Source: Hydrogenothermaceae bacterium (GTDB lineage: Bacteria > Aquificota > Aquificia > Aquificales > Hydrogenothermaceae). Taken from it: a DNA stretch of 11,909 nucleotides. This document shows, piece by piece, positions 1 to 7,301 of this stretch; within the stretch, counting starts at the first letter, position 1; every line of letters begins with the position of its first letter. Position numbers and translations under genes: made by a program. The notes under the pieces are model-generated. The model ran no database searches. It saw only the letters and a list, made by a program, of their open reading frames with translations, and had not been told where the DNA came from. The stretch covers positions 1-11,909 of the forward strand of contig JALSSG010000147.1 of assembly GCA_026984355.1 (NCBI GenBank), given 5' to 3'.

Positions 1-691
1 GAAAAAATATCTATTTTATTTTTTAATTATTTTAATCACTTATACATCTTTTGCTTTAGAAATATCAAAACAGGAAGATTTAGGGGACATAGTAGATAAT
101 ATAGATGTTGAAGCAGGTACTAGTATAAAAATCTTTCCAGACAGATGGCATTTTGGGACAATTATAGAAGATTGTGATAGTCCAGCCTTTCCATTTGTTA
201 TTACAAATGATGGAGGATTACCTGTTTATATAAGAAAATCTTATATTAGTGGTGATGACAAAAAGCACTTTTATATAAAAGAAGATAACTGTAAAGATAA
301 AATACTTGCTGTTGGTGATACATGTACTATAGAGGTTGTTTTTAGACCAAAGGATGAAGGTAATAGAAAGGCAAAACTTGTTGTCAGATACTATGGAAAT
401 GATAATTTAGAAGACTTTGTTAAAGATTTACTTGAAAATGAGTATCATGAGGAAAAAGCAGAGTTAGAAGGAGTAGGTTTGCCATCTCCTACAGGAGACT
501 TCATAGATTACGATAATTTCTGTCCAGATTATCCAGATTATGAATTACCAAAAGAGGTAGAAGATAGAGGAGAAGACCCAGATGATATTATAGGCTGTCA
601 ACTAAGTTCCAAAAAAGATATACCTTTTATGGTATTTATTGGGTTTTTATTTGCTTTATATATAAAAAGAAGATTTATGTACCAAGGTTAA
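1..691 (+). CDS. Secreted choice-of-anchor D (ASH/HYDIN-like) domain protein with C-terminal Cys-TM-basic tail (5' edge-truncated)
   Basis: The frame is open from base 2 to the TAA at 689-691 (229 visible codons). It opens with KKYLFYFLIILITYTSFA, a typical signal peptide. Base 1 is G, so it is probably the third base of the ATG, and essentially the whole protein is present. Visible residues about 40-135 form an immunoglobulin-like choice-of-anchor D domain. The hallmarks are FGTI, the paired cysteines in NCKDKILAVGDTC (C97 and C108), VVFRPKDEG and the closing LVVRY strand. An acidic linker rich in D, E, P and Y follows (about 137-197). The C-terminus is GCQL (C199), a hydrophobic segment (about 207-221) and KRR. 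This resembles the short anchoring tails that gave the domain its name. The protein is probably exported and held at the surface; its ligand is unknown. Its 3' end overlaps that of the convergent flgK by 17 bp. The domain call is firm; the anchoring role is inferred. Confidence 0.8.
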   Translation, partial: KKYLFYFLIILITYTSFALEISKQEDLGDIVDNIDVEAGTSIKIFPDRWHFGTIIEDCDSPAFPFVITNDGGLPVYIRKSYISGDDKKHFYIKEDNCKDKILAVGDTCTIEVVFRPKDEGNRKAKLVVRYYGNDNLEDFVKDLLENEYHEEKAELEGVGLPSPTGDFIDYDNFCPDYPDYELPKEVEDRGEDPDDIIGCQLSSKKDIPFMVFIGFLFALYIKRRFMYQG

Positions 692-2138
692 GTACTGTTT
701 CAATAAGTTCATCTGTTATGTTTATTATTCTTGCAGCTGCCTGATAAGCTCGTTGTAATTTTGTAAGATTTATTAATTCTTCATCCATATTAACAGAACT
801 TTTTTCTTTATACTGCTGGTCAGCAGCTTCAAAGAGAAATTTGTTGTGTTCTTTACTTTTTTTAACAGTTTCTAATTCAAAGCCTATTTTCGTTGTGAAA
901 GATGTGTTATAAAGTTCAGCAATGTTTCTGTCTTTTAATAGGTTGTAGTTTGATGGAGAGTTAATTTTGTAATTTATACTTCCTAAAGTTATTTCACCAC
1001 CAGATAGTAATATACTTTCTTCTGTAGCTGTTAAAACGCCTGTTATACTATCTTTTAGTTGTATTAATTTTTTTATGTTTCTATTGTCAGAGTTTGTTAA
1101 TGTTGGGTCTAATGCTGCTGCTATCTTCTCTGGTTTCTCAAATGCAAGAGATATATTAGAAGCATCTATATTTGTTTTTGAAGAAGAAGGGTCTATTGCA
1201 AAAAAGTCTATGTTAGTATTACCATTTAAATCATATCCCTGTCTGTGTATCTTATTTACTGTTAAAGCAAGTAAGGAAGCAAAATCATTAAGGTCTGCTT
1301 TTACATTTTTTATAAATTTGTATCCTCTTATAAAACCACCTATTTTCCCATTGGTAAACTCTTCAGTTAAATCTACCCCTTCCCACCGTATTGTAATTTC
1401 ATTTTGATTTTCTATGTTAGAAGGTGGCATTACTTTTAACTGGTGAGCTTTGTTATAAACAACAAGAGAAAATCCTTTTGATGTAAACAAATCTGCTGTT
1501 CCATCTTCTCTTAAAATTACCTTTGTATCTATATAAGAACTTATCTCTTTTATTATTCTATCTCTTTCATCTAAGTATTGAAGTTTTTTCTCTTCTGGTG
1601 AAAGTTTTATACTTTCATTTATATTAGCCAGCTGAGAAACTAAAGAGTTTAGTTTATTTATCTGGTCTTTTAAGGAGAATGTTATATAATCCTGTGTTTT
1701 TTCTATATTTTCATAACTATTTCTTATCCTACCAACTAACTGTTTAGCTTTTGTTATAGCATCATAACGAGCAGCCATATCGTTTGGGTTTAAAGAAACT
1801 TGATGAAATGCATTAAAAAAGTCATTTAGAGCAGTTGAAAAACCAGAACCCTGTATATCATTAAATATAGCTTCTATTTGCGTTAGAAGGTCTTCGTAAT
1901 TTTCATCACTTACTAAAGCTTGATTTATATTTATTACTTTTTGAAATAGTATTTCATCATAAGCTCTTTTAACAGTTTCTAAATTTACTCCACCAGTGGG
2001 AACATCAGTAAATATAGGTATCTTTCTCGAATAACCGTCAGTAAAAACGTTTGATATATTTTTGTTTGTTAAATCTATAGCTCTTTTGTTTGATAACAGA
2101 GCCTGACCACCTAAAGATAAGTTATAAAATAAAGACAT
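675..2138 (-). CDS. flgK: Flagellar hook-associated protein 1 (FlgK)
   Basis: FlgK forms the first junction ring between the flagellar hook and the filament; it is exported through the flagellar type III apparatus and folds at the tip. The 487 residues have the expected layout. The N-terminal polymerisation helix (residues 1-45) carries LFYNLSLGGQALLSNKRAIDL and then NISNVFTDGYSR, which corresponds to the family's NISNVNTPGYSR. The variable central part includes a heptad-rich coiled-coil stretch at about 150-205. The C-terminal helix contains VNMDEELINLTKLQRAYQAAARIIN, the axial-protein D0 signature. The ATG follows a modest AGGGT Shine-Dalgarno element. It lies 45 bp downstream of a flgN-like gene, the usual partner order, but flgL does not follow: the next gene is convergent. 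A sigma-28 promoter directly upstream suggests late-class flagellar control. Confidence 0.95.
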   Translation of the reverse strand: MSLFYNLSLGGQALLSNKRAIDLTNKNISNVFTDGYSRKIPIFTDVPTGGVNLETVKRAYDEILFQKVININQALVSDENYEDLLTQIEAIFNDIQGSGFSTALNDFFNAFHQVSLNPNDMAARYDAITKAKQLVGRIRNSYENIEKTQDYITFSLKDQINKLNSLVSQLANINESIKLSPEEKKLQYLDERDRIIKEISSYIDTKVILREDGTADLFTSKGFSLVVYNKAHQLKVMPPSNIENQNEITIRWEGVDLTEEFTNGKIGGFIRGYKFIKNVKADLNDFASLLALTVNKIHRQGYDLNGNTNIDFFAIDPSSSKTNIDASNISLAFEKPEKIAAALDPTLTNSDNRNIKKLIQLKDSITGVLTATEESILLSGGEITLGSINYKINSPSNYNLLKDRNIAELYNTSFTTKIGFELETVKKSKEHNKFLFEAADQQYKEKSSVNMDEELINLTKLQRAYQAAARIINITDELIETVLNLGT

Positions 2139-2169
2139 TTTTCTGACCCTGATTTTTGTTTTAATACTA

Positions 2170-2196
2170 TTATCGGAAAACTGTTAAATCTTTTTA
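2170..2196 (-). promoter_or_regulatory. Sigma-28 (FliA) promoter for flgK
   Basis: Read on the minus strand, TAAA (2193-2196) is followed by exactly 15 bases and then TCCGATAA (2170-2177). The known sigma-28 flagellar consensus is TAAA-N15-GCCGATAA, so 11 of 12 defined positions match with exact spacing. It starts inside the last codons of the flgN-like gene and lies about 30 bases upstream of the flgK ATG, where a promoter for flgK should be. The motif and spacing are read directly from the sequence; use in vivo is inferred. Confidence 0.82.
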
Positions 2197-2537
2197 TTAA
2201 TCAGGCTTTTTGGTTCTTTAGAAAAATTCCCTTCACTGCTGTAAGTTTTTGTTTCTTCTTTGAATATAGCTTCAAATATATCTTCAATAAACTGAATATT
2301 ATTTAATGCAAGGATAAGATTTTCTTCAGATAAAGATTTTATCAGTTGAAGTTTATCCTCAAACCCTTTGAAATCTTCTTTTGGTAATAGGGATAGCTTT
2401 TCAATTGTTTTCTTTTTTTCTTCTAATGTTTTTAAAAGATTTTCACTGTAAGACTTATCCTTTATAGAAAGGATTATTAGTTTTTTTTCTTCCTCTAATA
2501 TTTTTATAAGACTATTTAATAATTTTTCTACTTTCAT
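2184..2537 (-). CDS. flgN: FlgN-like flagellar export chaperone
   Basis: This encodes a 117-residue, lysine- and glutamate-rich, almost wholly alpha-helical protein with no signal peptide or membrane segment. Heptad-like patterns run through residues 1-50 (LLNSLIKILEEEKKLIILSI) and about 50-95, as in FlgN/FliT-type chaperones. Those proteins hold the hook-associated proteins FlgK and FlgL in the cytoplasm before export. Sequence identity in this family is low, so the call rests on size, helical character and its position directly before flgK, the standard flgN-flgK order. A TAA stop lies in frame 6 bases before the ATG, so no longer start is possible. No Shine-Dalgarno motif is visible, which is unusual for this window, where nearly all other starts have a clear one. 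The last residues (after about 100) look disordered and overlap the flgK promoter. Confidence 0.68.
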   Translation of the reverse strand: MKVEKLLNSLIKILEEEKKLIILSIKDKSYSENLLKTLEEKKKTIEKLSLLPKEDFKGFEDKLQLIKSLSEENLILALNNIQFIEDIFEAIFKEETKTYSSEGNFSKEPKSLINKKI

Positions 2538-2570
2538 ATTTTACGTTTCGTACTTATTAAAAAATTTCTA

Positions 2571-2587
2571 AAGGGGCAAAGCCCCTA
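2571..2587 (-). terminator. Hairpin terminator after the OmpA/TSP3 gene
   Basis: AGGGGC (2572-2577), loop AAA and GCCCCT (2581-2586) form a perfect 6-bp GC-rich stem. It begins only about 5 bases past the stop of the OmpA-family gene. On the minus strand it is followed by TTTAGAAATTTTTT, an interrupted U-tract, as expected for intrinsic termination. It separates that gene from flgN on the same strand. Confidence 0.75.
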
Positions 2588-2591
2588 TAGG

Positions 2592-4826
2592 TTATTCTTT
2601 TATAATTACAGCTTCAACTCTTCTGTTTAACCTTCTTCCTTCTTCTGTATCATTTGAAGCTATAGGCATTGTATAACCATATCCTCTTGCTATTATTCTA
2701 TCTGGATTTATACCAAATTTTTCTACAAGAACCTTTTTTACTGCTTCTGCTCTTTTCTGAGATAGTATCATGTTATATCTATAATCACTTGTTGGTCTTT
2801 TATCTGTATGTCCTTGAATTTCTACTTTTACATCAGGATGTTCTTTCAAGAATTTAGCAAGTTTTTCTATTTCTGGATAATATTCTGGTTTTACTACAGC
2901 GCTGTTTGTATCAAATAGAATATTTAATCTTATAGATATCATACATCCGTCTTTGTCAACTTTTGCTCCTGGTAATGTATTAGGACATTTATCTTTGTAA
3001 TCAGGGACACCATCATTATCACTATCTAAAGGACATCCATTTTCATCTACATCTATGTTCTCAGGAGTTTTTGGACACTGGTCAGCATAATCAGGAATAC
3101 CATCATTATCACTATCTACTGGACAGCCATTTTTGTCAACAGGTGCTCCTACTGGAGTATTAGGACACTCGTCTAAATGGTCAGGGACACCATCTTTATC
3201 ACTATCTGTAGGGCAACCTTTTTCATCAACTATAGCTCCCTGTAGAGTATTAGGACATTTATCTAAATAATCAGGAACACCATCTTTATCACTATCTAAT
3301 GGACAGCCTTTGTCATCTACCACTACTCCTTCAGGGGTATTTAAACACTTATCTAAGTAATCAGGTATACCATCTTTATCAGTATCTACTGGACATCCCT
3401 GTTTGTCAACAACTACATTTTCTGGCGTATTTAAGCATTTATCTAGGTAATCAGGAACTCCATCTTTATCAGTATCTGAAGGGCATCCATCTTTGTTAAC
3501 AGGGACGTTTAAAGGAGTGTTAGGACATTTATCTAAATAGTCAGGAATACCATCTTTATCGCTATCTGTAGGGCAACCTTCTTTATTTACAGGAGTTTCT
3601 TTAGGAGTATTAGGACATTTATCTAGGTAATCAGGAACGCCATCATTATCGCTATCTAAAGGACATCCATTTTCATCTACAGGTGCTCCTGCTGGAGTGT
3701 TAGGACACTGGTCTAAATGGTCTGGAATGCCGTCTTTATCTTCGTCAGTAGGACATCCCTGTTTGTCAACAACTGCACCTTCAGGTGTTTTTGGACATAT
3801 ATCAAGATAGTCAGGAACACCATCACCATCACTGTCTAATGGACAACCGTTCTCATCAATCACAACATCTTTTGGTGTATTTTTACATTTGTCTTTGTAA
3901 TCAGGAATACCATCGCCATCACTGTCTAAAGGACATCCATACTCATCTACAGGAGCTCCTTCAGGTGTACCAGGACATTTATCTAAATAATCAGGAAAAC
4001 CATCTTTATCACTATCTAAAGGACATCCATACTCATCTACGTTTACACCTTCTATAGTATCAGGGCATTGGTCTAAATAATCAGGAACACCATCTCTATC
4101 AGTATCTACTGGACAACCTTCGTTATCAACAGGTGCTCCTTGTGGAGTTTTTGGACATCTATCAAGATAATCAGGAACGCCATCACCATCACTGTCTACA
4201 GGGCAACCTCTTTCATCAACTATTACCCATCTTGGAGTATTAGGACAAAAATCCTTTTCATCAGGAACTCCATCATTATCTTCATCACTTATATAAGGTT
4301 TTCCTCCAAATAAAAAATCTAAACTTACAAGAGCTGTGTAATCATTTATACCTTTTAGAATATAAACATCTTTCAGTTCAAATCTAAGTGCCATTTTTTG
4401 TTTTCTAAATAGATATCTAAAGCCTCCACCAAATTCTAATCCTGTATCACCAGCAGTTTTCTCAACACCTATAGATACAAAAGGTACTTTGTTTATTCCC
4501 ATAAATGCAAAGTTATACATAAAATTAAGCATTAGTCTATCTACATTTTTATTTCTCCATTTTCTTTTTTTATACTCTATTTTTGTAGGTACCCTTCCAT
4601 ATCCACCAAGTATACTTATACGGGGGGTTAAAAAATATTCAAGTCTTAATCCGTACTCATAGTTGTCTTTAAAACTTCTAATTGGTCTATTTTTGTGGTC
4701 TCTTTCTTCTCCAAAAAAGTAATATCCTATATAAGGGGATATAATGATTTTTCCTGATAAATCTGCTGTAAAACCTGAGTAAACAACAAAAAGTAATAAT
4801 ACTATTATAGACTTAAAGGATTTCAT
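2592..4826 (-). CDS. OmpA-family outer-membrane protein with 15 thrombospondin type 3 (calcium-binding) repeats
   Basis: This encodes 744 residues in three parts after a signal peptide (1-20, cleavage near GFTA). Residues about 22-178 are a small OmpA-like beta-barrel with alternating aromatic strands ending VSLDFLFGG. Residues 181-629 are 15 consecutive 30-residue repeats of the form DSDxDGxPDYLDxCPxTPxGxxVDxxGCP, the thrombospondin type 3 pattern whose aspartates bind calcium. Residues 630-744 are a C-terminal OmpA peptidoglycan-binding domain with ILFDTNSA, GHTD, LSQKRAEAV, GYG and the NRRVE arginines. The protein should sit in the outer membrane and reach through the periplasm to peptidoglycan on a calcium-stiffened rod. 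All 30 cysteines lie in the repeats, two per repeat. The ATG follows a strong GGGAGGA site (4831-4837). Its own promoter region is shared divergently with efp. The repeat number is high for this architecture. Confidence 0.93.
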   Translation of the reverse strand: MKSFKSIIVLLLFVVYSGFTADLSGKIIISPYIGYYFFGEERDHKNRPIRSFKDNYEYGLRLEYFLTPRISILGGYGRVPTKIEYKKRKWRNKNVDRLMLNFMYNFAFMGINKVPFVSIGVEKTAGDTGLEFGGGFRYLFRKQKMALRFELKDVYILKGINDYTALVSLDFLFGGKPYISDEDNDGVPDEKDFCPNTPRWVIVDERGCPVDSDGDGVPDYLDRCPKTPQGAPVDNEGCPVDTDRDGVPDYLDQCPDTIEGVNVDEYGCPLDSDKDGFPDYLDKCPGTPEGAPVDEYGCPLDSDGDGIPDYKDKCKNTPKDVVIDENGCPLDSDGDGVPDYLDICPKTPEGAVVDKQGCPTDEDKDGIPDHLDQCPNTPAGAPVDENGCPLDSDNDGVPDYLDKCPNTPKETPVNKEGCPTDSDKDGIPDYLDKCPNTPLNVPVNKDGCPSDTDKDGVPDYLDKCLNTPENVVVDKQGCPVDTDKDGIPDYLDKCLNTPEGVVVDDKGCPLDSDKDGVPDYLDKCPNTLQGAIVDEKGCPTDSDKDGVPDHLDECPNTPVGAPVDKNGCPVDSDNDGIPDYADQCPKTPENIDVDENGCPLDSDNDGVPDYKDKCPNTLPGAKVDKDGCMISIRLNILFDTNSAVVKPEYYPEIEKLAKFLKEHPDVKVEIQGHTDKRPTSDYRYNMILSQKRAEAVKKVLVEKFGINPDRIIARGYGYTMPIASNDTEEGRRLNRRVEAVIIKE
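2940..4286 (-). repeat. 15 tandem 90-bp coding repeats (TSP3 units)
   Basis: Fifteen in-frame units of 90 bp (the last 87 bp) encode the calcium-binding rod of the OmpA-family protein. Short near-identical cores recur each period, for example versions of TCAGGAACACCATC and of TTATCACTATCT on the plus strand, while the segments between them vary. Repeat 5 replaces the CP proline with lysine and repeats 10 and 11 with leucine. The last unit ends GCM instead of GCP. The even 90-bp period with partial divergence suggests old duplications with continuing recombination. Confidence 0.95.
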
Positions 4827-4967
4827 CCAATCCTCCCATATATTTTTTTATCTTTAATTATGTTAATATCAAAAATGGTATCAGAAAAGAAATTTTATTT
4901 CTAACAGATTTTCATTTTATAATTTTTAACAATAACTTTGTATTCCTTAATTTAAAAGGAGGTTTTT
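4827..4967. promoter_or_regulatory. Divergent promoter region between the OmpA/TSP3 gene and efp
   Basis: This is a 141-bp, very AT-rich gap between two divergent starts, so both promoters should lie here. For efp, a perfect TATAAT stands at 4918-4923, but no good -35 box is seen 16-18 bases upstream. On the minus strand, CTGATA with a 16-base spacer to CATAAT is a weak candidate for the OmpA gene. AGAAAT-TTT-ATTTCT (4888-4902) is a small perfect inverted repeat between the two. No riboswitch-like structure is evident. Confidence 0.4.
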
Positions 4968-5540
4968 ATGGGTGTAAAAATTGATATTAACAAAGTACAA
5001 AAAGATATGTTTATAGTTGTTGACGGACAACCTTATAGAGTTATCAATTATGAACATGTAAAACCAGGGAAAGGTCAGGCTTTTGTAAGAATTAAAGCCA
5101 AAAATATGAAAACAGGAAATGTTACAGAGATTACTTTTAAATCCTCTGAGAAGATTGAACTTGCCGATTTTGAACAGAGGATGGCAACGTACTCCTATTC
5201 TGATGGAAGTTATTATTATTTTCTTGATACACAGACTTACGAAACAATAGCAATTCCTGCAGAAGCTGTTGAAAATGAAGCAAAATATCTAAAAGAAGGT
5301 ATGGAAGTATTTGTATTTTATGACAAAGGAAATCCAGTTGGTATTGAGCTACCAAAACATGTAGTTTATGAAGTGATAGAAACTGAGCCGGGAGTAAAAG
5401 GTGATACTGCTACAAGTGCAACAAAACCAGCTACTATTGAAACTGGTGCAGTTGTACAAGTACCTTTATTTATAAATACAGGTGATAAAATCAAAGTAGA
5501 TACAAGGACAGGAGAATATATAGAAAGAGTTAATGAATAA
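4968..5540 (+). CDS. efp: Translation elongation factor P
   Basis: EF-P binds between the P and E sites of stalled ribosomes and promotes peptide-bond formation at proline runs. The 190 residues match the family length and its three domains. The N-terminal KOW-like domain carries the tip loop [15 protein letters not shown], in which Lys35 is the residue that is beta-lysylated in bacteria with EpmA/EpmB. The C-terminal domain ends with [24 protein letters not shown], an EF-P signature. The ATG follows an excellent AAAGGAGG site. It is the first gene of a plus-strand operon with accB, glyA and yajC. No modification gene (epmA, epmB, earP, ymfI) lies in the window, so the state of Lys35 cannot be judged. 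The large calcium-rod protein encoded divergently has many DxP and TP contexts but no long proline runs, so no functional link is implied. Confidence 0.97.
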   Translation: MGVKIDINKVQKDMFIVVDGQPYRVINYEHVKPGKGQAFVRIKAKNMKTGNVTEITFKSSEKIELADFEQRMATYSYSDGSYYYFLDTQTYETIAIPAEAVENEAKYLKEGMEVFVFYDKGNPVGIELPKHVVYEVIETEPGVKGDTATSATKPATIETGAVVQVPLFINTGDKIKVDTRTGEYIERVNE

Positions 5541-5544
5541 GGAG
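5539..5544 (+). promoter_or_regulatory. Ribosome binding site that decides the accB start
   Basis: AAGGAG at 5539-5544 lies 6 bases before the ATG at 5551. An earlier in-frame ATG at 5533 lies inside efp and has no comparable site, so 5551 is preferred. The site overlaps the efp stop codon, so the two genes are probably translationally coupled. Confidence 0.75.
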
Positions 5545-5550
5545 CCTGTT

Positions 5551-6006
5551 ATGAATAAAGAGCTTTTATTTGAAATAATAGAAAAGATAAAAGGTACTAA
5601 TATAGAAGAAGTAGAATTAGAAACAAAAGAAGGTAGAATAAAAGTAAAGCAGTACTTAGGTCAACATCAGCAGGCTGTAGTTCCAGTTCAGCAACCTGTT
5701 GTAGAGATAAAAGAAGAAATAGTTTCTGGTCAGCCACCAAAGACTGAAGTAAAAGAAGAGAAAAAATATCATATTATAAAATCTCCTCTTGTTGGTACAT
5801 TTTATAGAGCTCCATCTCCTGGGGCACCTCCTTTTGTTGAGGAAGGAGATATTGTTTCAAAAGGTCAGGTTGTGTGTATAATAGAAGCTTTAAAAGTTAT
5901 GAATGAGATAGAAAGTGATGTAGATGGTAGAGTTGTTAAAATTTTAGTAGAAAATGGTCAGCCTGTAGAATATGGACAAGAACTTATGTATATAGAACCA
6001 AGATAA
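5551..6006 (+). CDS. accB: Biotin carboxyl carrier protein of acetyl-CoA carboxylase
   Basis: AccB (BCCP) carries the biotin that shuttles carboxylate from biotin carboxylase AccC to the transferase AccAD in the first step of fatty-acid synthesis. From the chosen ATG it has 151 residues, typical for the family. A helical N-terminus ([15 protein letters not shown]) and strands up to about residue 35 precede a Pro/Gln/Glu-rich linker (about 40-72). The biotinyl domain covers about 73-151. It includes the thumb segment [15 protein letters not shown] that separates AccB from other biotinyl proteins. The biotin site is [10 protein letters not shown], with Lys115 as the acceptor; the usual sequence is EAMKMMNEIE, so both flanking methionines are replaced. 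It sits immediately after efp, an arrangement common in bacteria, but accC, which often follows, is absent here. A start at 5533 would add six residues and is less likely. Confidence 0.95.
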   Translation: MNKELLFEIIEKIKGTNIEEVELETKEGRIKVKQYLGQHQQAVVPVQQPVVEIKEEIVSGQPPKTEVKEEKKYHIIKSPLVGTFYRAPSPGAPPFVEEGDIVSKGQVVCIIEALKVMNEIESDVDGRVVKILVENGQPVEYGQELMYIEPR

Positions 6007-6019
6007 TATAAATTTTCTT

Positions 6020-6025
6020 AGGAGG
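6020..6025 (+). promoter_or_regulatory. Ribosome binding site pointing to a TTG start for glyA
   Basis: A perfect AGGAGG at 6020-6025 stands only one base before the ATG at 6027 but 7 bases before the in-frame TTG at 6033. Normal spacing is about 5-9 bases, so the TTG, or the CTG at 6030, is the more plausible initiation codon. Confidence 0.65.
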
Positions 6026-6032
6026 TATGCTG

Positions 6033-7301
6033 TTGTTAGAACATTTGAAGAACGTAGACCCTGAAGTTTTTAATGCTGTTTCTAAAGAATTTAAAAGACA
6101 GCAAGAGCATCTTGAAATGATTGCATCTGAAAATTATACATATTATGAAGTAATGGAGGCTCAAGGCTCTGTTCTTACTAATAAGTATGCAGAAGGTCTT
6201 CCTCATAAAAGGTATTACGGTGGTTGTGAATATGTAGATATTGTAGAAGATTTAGCTATTGAAAGAGTAAAAAAAATATATGGAGCAGAACATGCCAATG
6301 TACAGCCTCACTCTGGTTCTCAGGCTAATCAGGCTGTGTATTTTTCCCAATTAAAACCTGGTGATACTATACTTGGAATGAGATTAGACCATGGTGGCCA
6401 TCTAACTCATGGAGCTAAGGTAAATATTTCTGGTATTGTTTTTAATTCTATACAGTACGGTGTAAATCCTGAGACAGAGCTTATAGATTATGATGAGGTT
6501 TATAAACTTGCCAAAGAGTATAAACCACGAATGATTATAGCTGGAGCTTCAGCTTATTCAAGAGTTATAGACTGGGCAAGATTTAAAGAAATTGCTGATG
6601 AAGTTGGGGCTCTTTTTATGGTAGATATGGCACATTATGCTGGTCTTATTGCAGGTGGGGCATATCCTTCACCTGTACCATATGCTGATTTTGTAACCTC
6701 AACTACTCACAAAACTTTAAGAGGTCCAAGAGGAGGTTTTATCTTATCTAAAGCAGATTATGGAAAAGATATAGATAAATGGGTTTTCCCAAGACTTCAG
6801 GGAGGGCCTTTAATGCATGTTATTGCAGCAAAAGCAGTAGCATTTAAAAATGCTATGACTCCTGAGTTTAAACAGTACGCTCATCAAACAGTAAAAAATG
6901 CGCAGGTTCTTGCAGAAGAATTAAAAGCACAGGGACTTAGAATAGTTTCTGGAGGGACAGATTCTCATATTGTTCTTGTAGACCTTAGACCTTTAAATGT
7001 AAAAGGAAATCAGGCAGAAGATGCCTTAGGAAAAGCAAATATCACAGTAAATAAAAATGCCATTCCTTTTGACCCAGAAAAACCTATGATAACTTCAGGC
7101 ATAAGGCTTGGTACTGCAGCATTAACTACAAGAGGAATGAAAGAAAATGATATGGTAAGAATCGCCAGAAATATAGTTAAAGTTCTAAAAAATATTGATG
7201 ATGAAAAGGTTATACAGCAAGTAAAAGAAGATGTTTTATCTTTATGTTCTTCATATCCTCTATATCCAGACTGGACGAAAGAATATTTAGGAGAGGAATA
7301 A
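6033..7301 (+). CDS. glyA: Serine hydroxymethyltransferase
   Basis: GlyA is the cytoplasmic PLP enzyme that interconverts serine plus tetrahydrofolate with glycine plus 5,10-methylene-tetrahydrofolate. It is the main source of one-carbon units and glycine. All family signatures are visible: [14 protein letters not shown] near the N-terminus, [51 protein letters not shown] and the PLP-lysine block [14 protein letters not shown]. The lysine is residue 229 if counted from the ATG at 6027 and 227 from the preferred TTG. The length of 422-424 residues is normal. The TTG start gives [13 protein letters not shown], which resembles usual SHMT N-termini better than the longer form. It lies 26 bases after the accB stop and overlaps the yajC ATG by one base (TAATG). 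Confidence 0.97.
   Translation: MLEHLKNVDPEVFNAVSKEFKRQQEHLEMIASENYTYYEVMEAQGSVLTNKYAEGLPHKRYYGGCEYVDIVEDLAIERVKKIYGAEHANVQPHSGSQANQAVYFSQLKPGDTILGMRLDHGGHLTHGAKVNISGIVFNSIQYGVNPETELIDYDEVYKLAKEYKPRMIIAGASAYSRVIDWARFKEIADEVGALFMVDMAHYAGLIAGGAYPSPVPYADFVTSTTHKTLRGPRGGFILSKADYGKDIDKWVFPRLQGGPLMHVIAAKAVAFKNAMTPEFKQYAHQTVKNAQVLAEELKAQGLRIVSGGTDSHIVLVDLRPLNVKGNQAEDALGKANITVNKNAIPFDPEKPMITSGIRLGTAALTTRGMKENDMVRIARNIVKVLKNIDDEKVIQQVKEDVLSLCSSYPLYPDWTKEYLGEE

Noticed and set aside
1075..1407. Plus-strand open frame of 110 codons inside flgK
   Set aside because: It is fully antisense to a strongly supported flgK, has no Shine-Dalgarno element and no recognisable domain.
2669..4057. Several plus-strand open frames across the OmpA/TSP3 gene
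   Set aside because: They lie antisense to a clear gene, have periodic low-complexity His/Leu/Tyr-rich products caused by the 90-bp repeat, and lack ribosome sites.
2940..4286. Regularly spaced repeats that could be taken for a CRISPR array
   Set aside because: The period is 90 bp, the units are diverged and the whole stretch is one continuous minus-strand reading frame encoding TSP3 repeats; there are no unique spacers or cas genes.
5137..5355. Minus-strand open frame inside efp
   Set aside because: It is antisense to a highly conserved gene and its product is a low-complexity Gln/Leu-rich translation of the efp strand.
7244..7300. Upstream extension of yajC into glyA
   Set aside because: The extension would overlap 57 bp of the glyA C-terminus; the ATG at 7301 has a good GGAGAGG site and gives the expected signal-like N-terminus.
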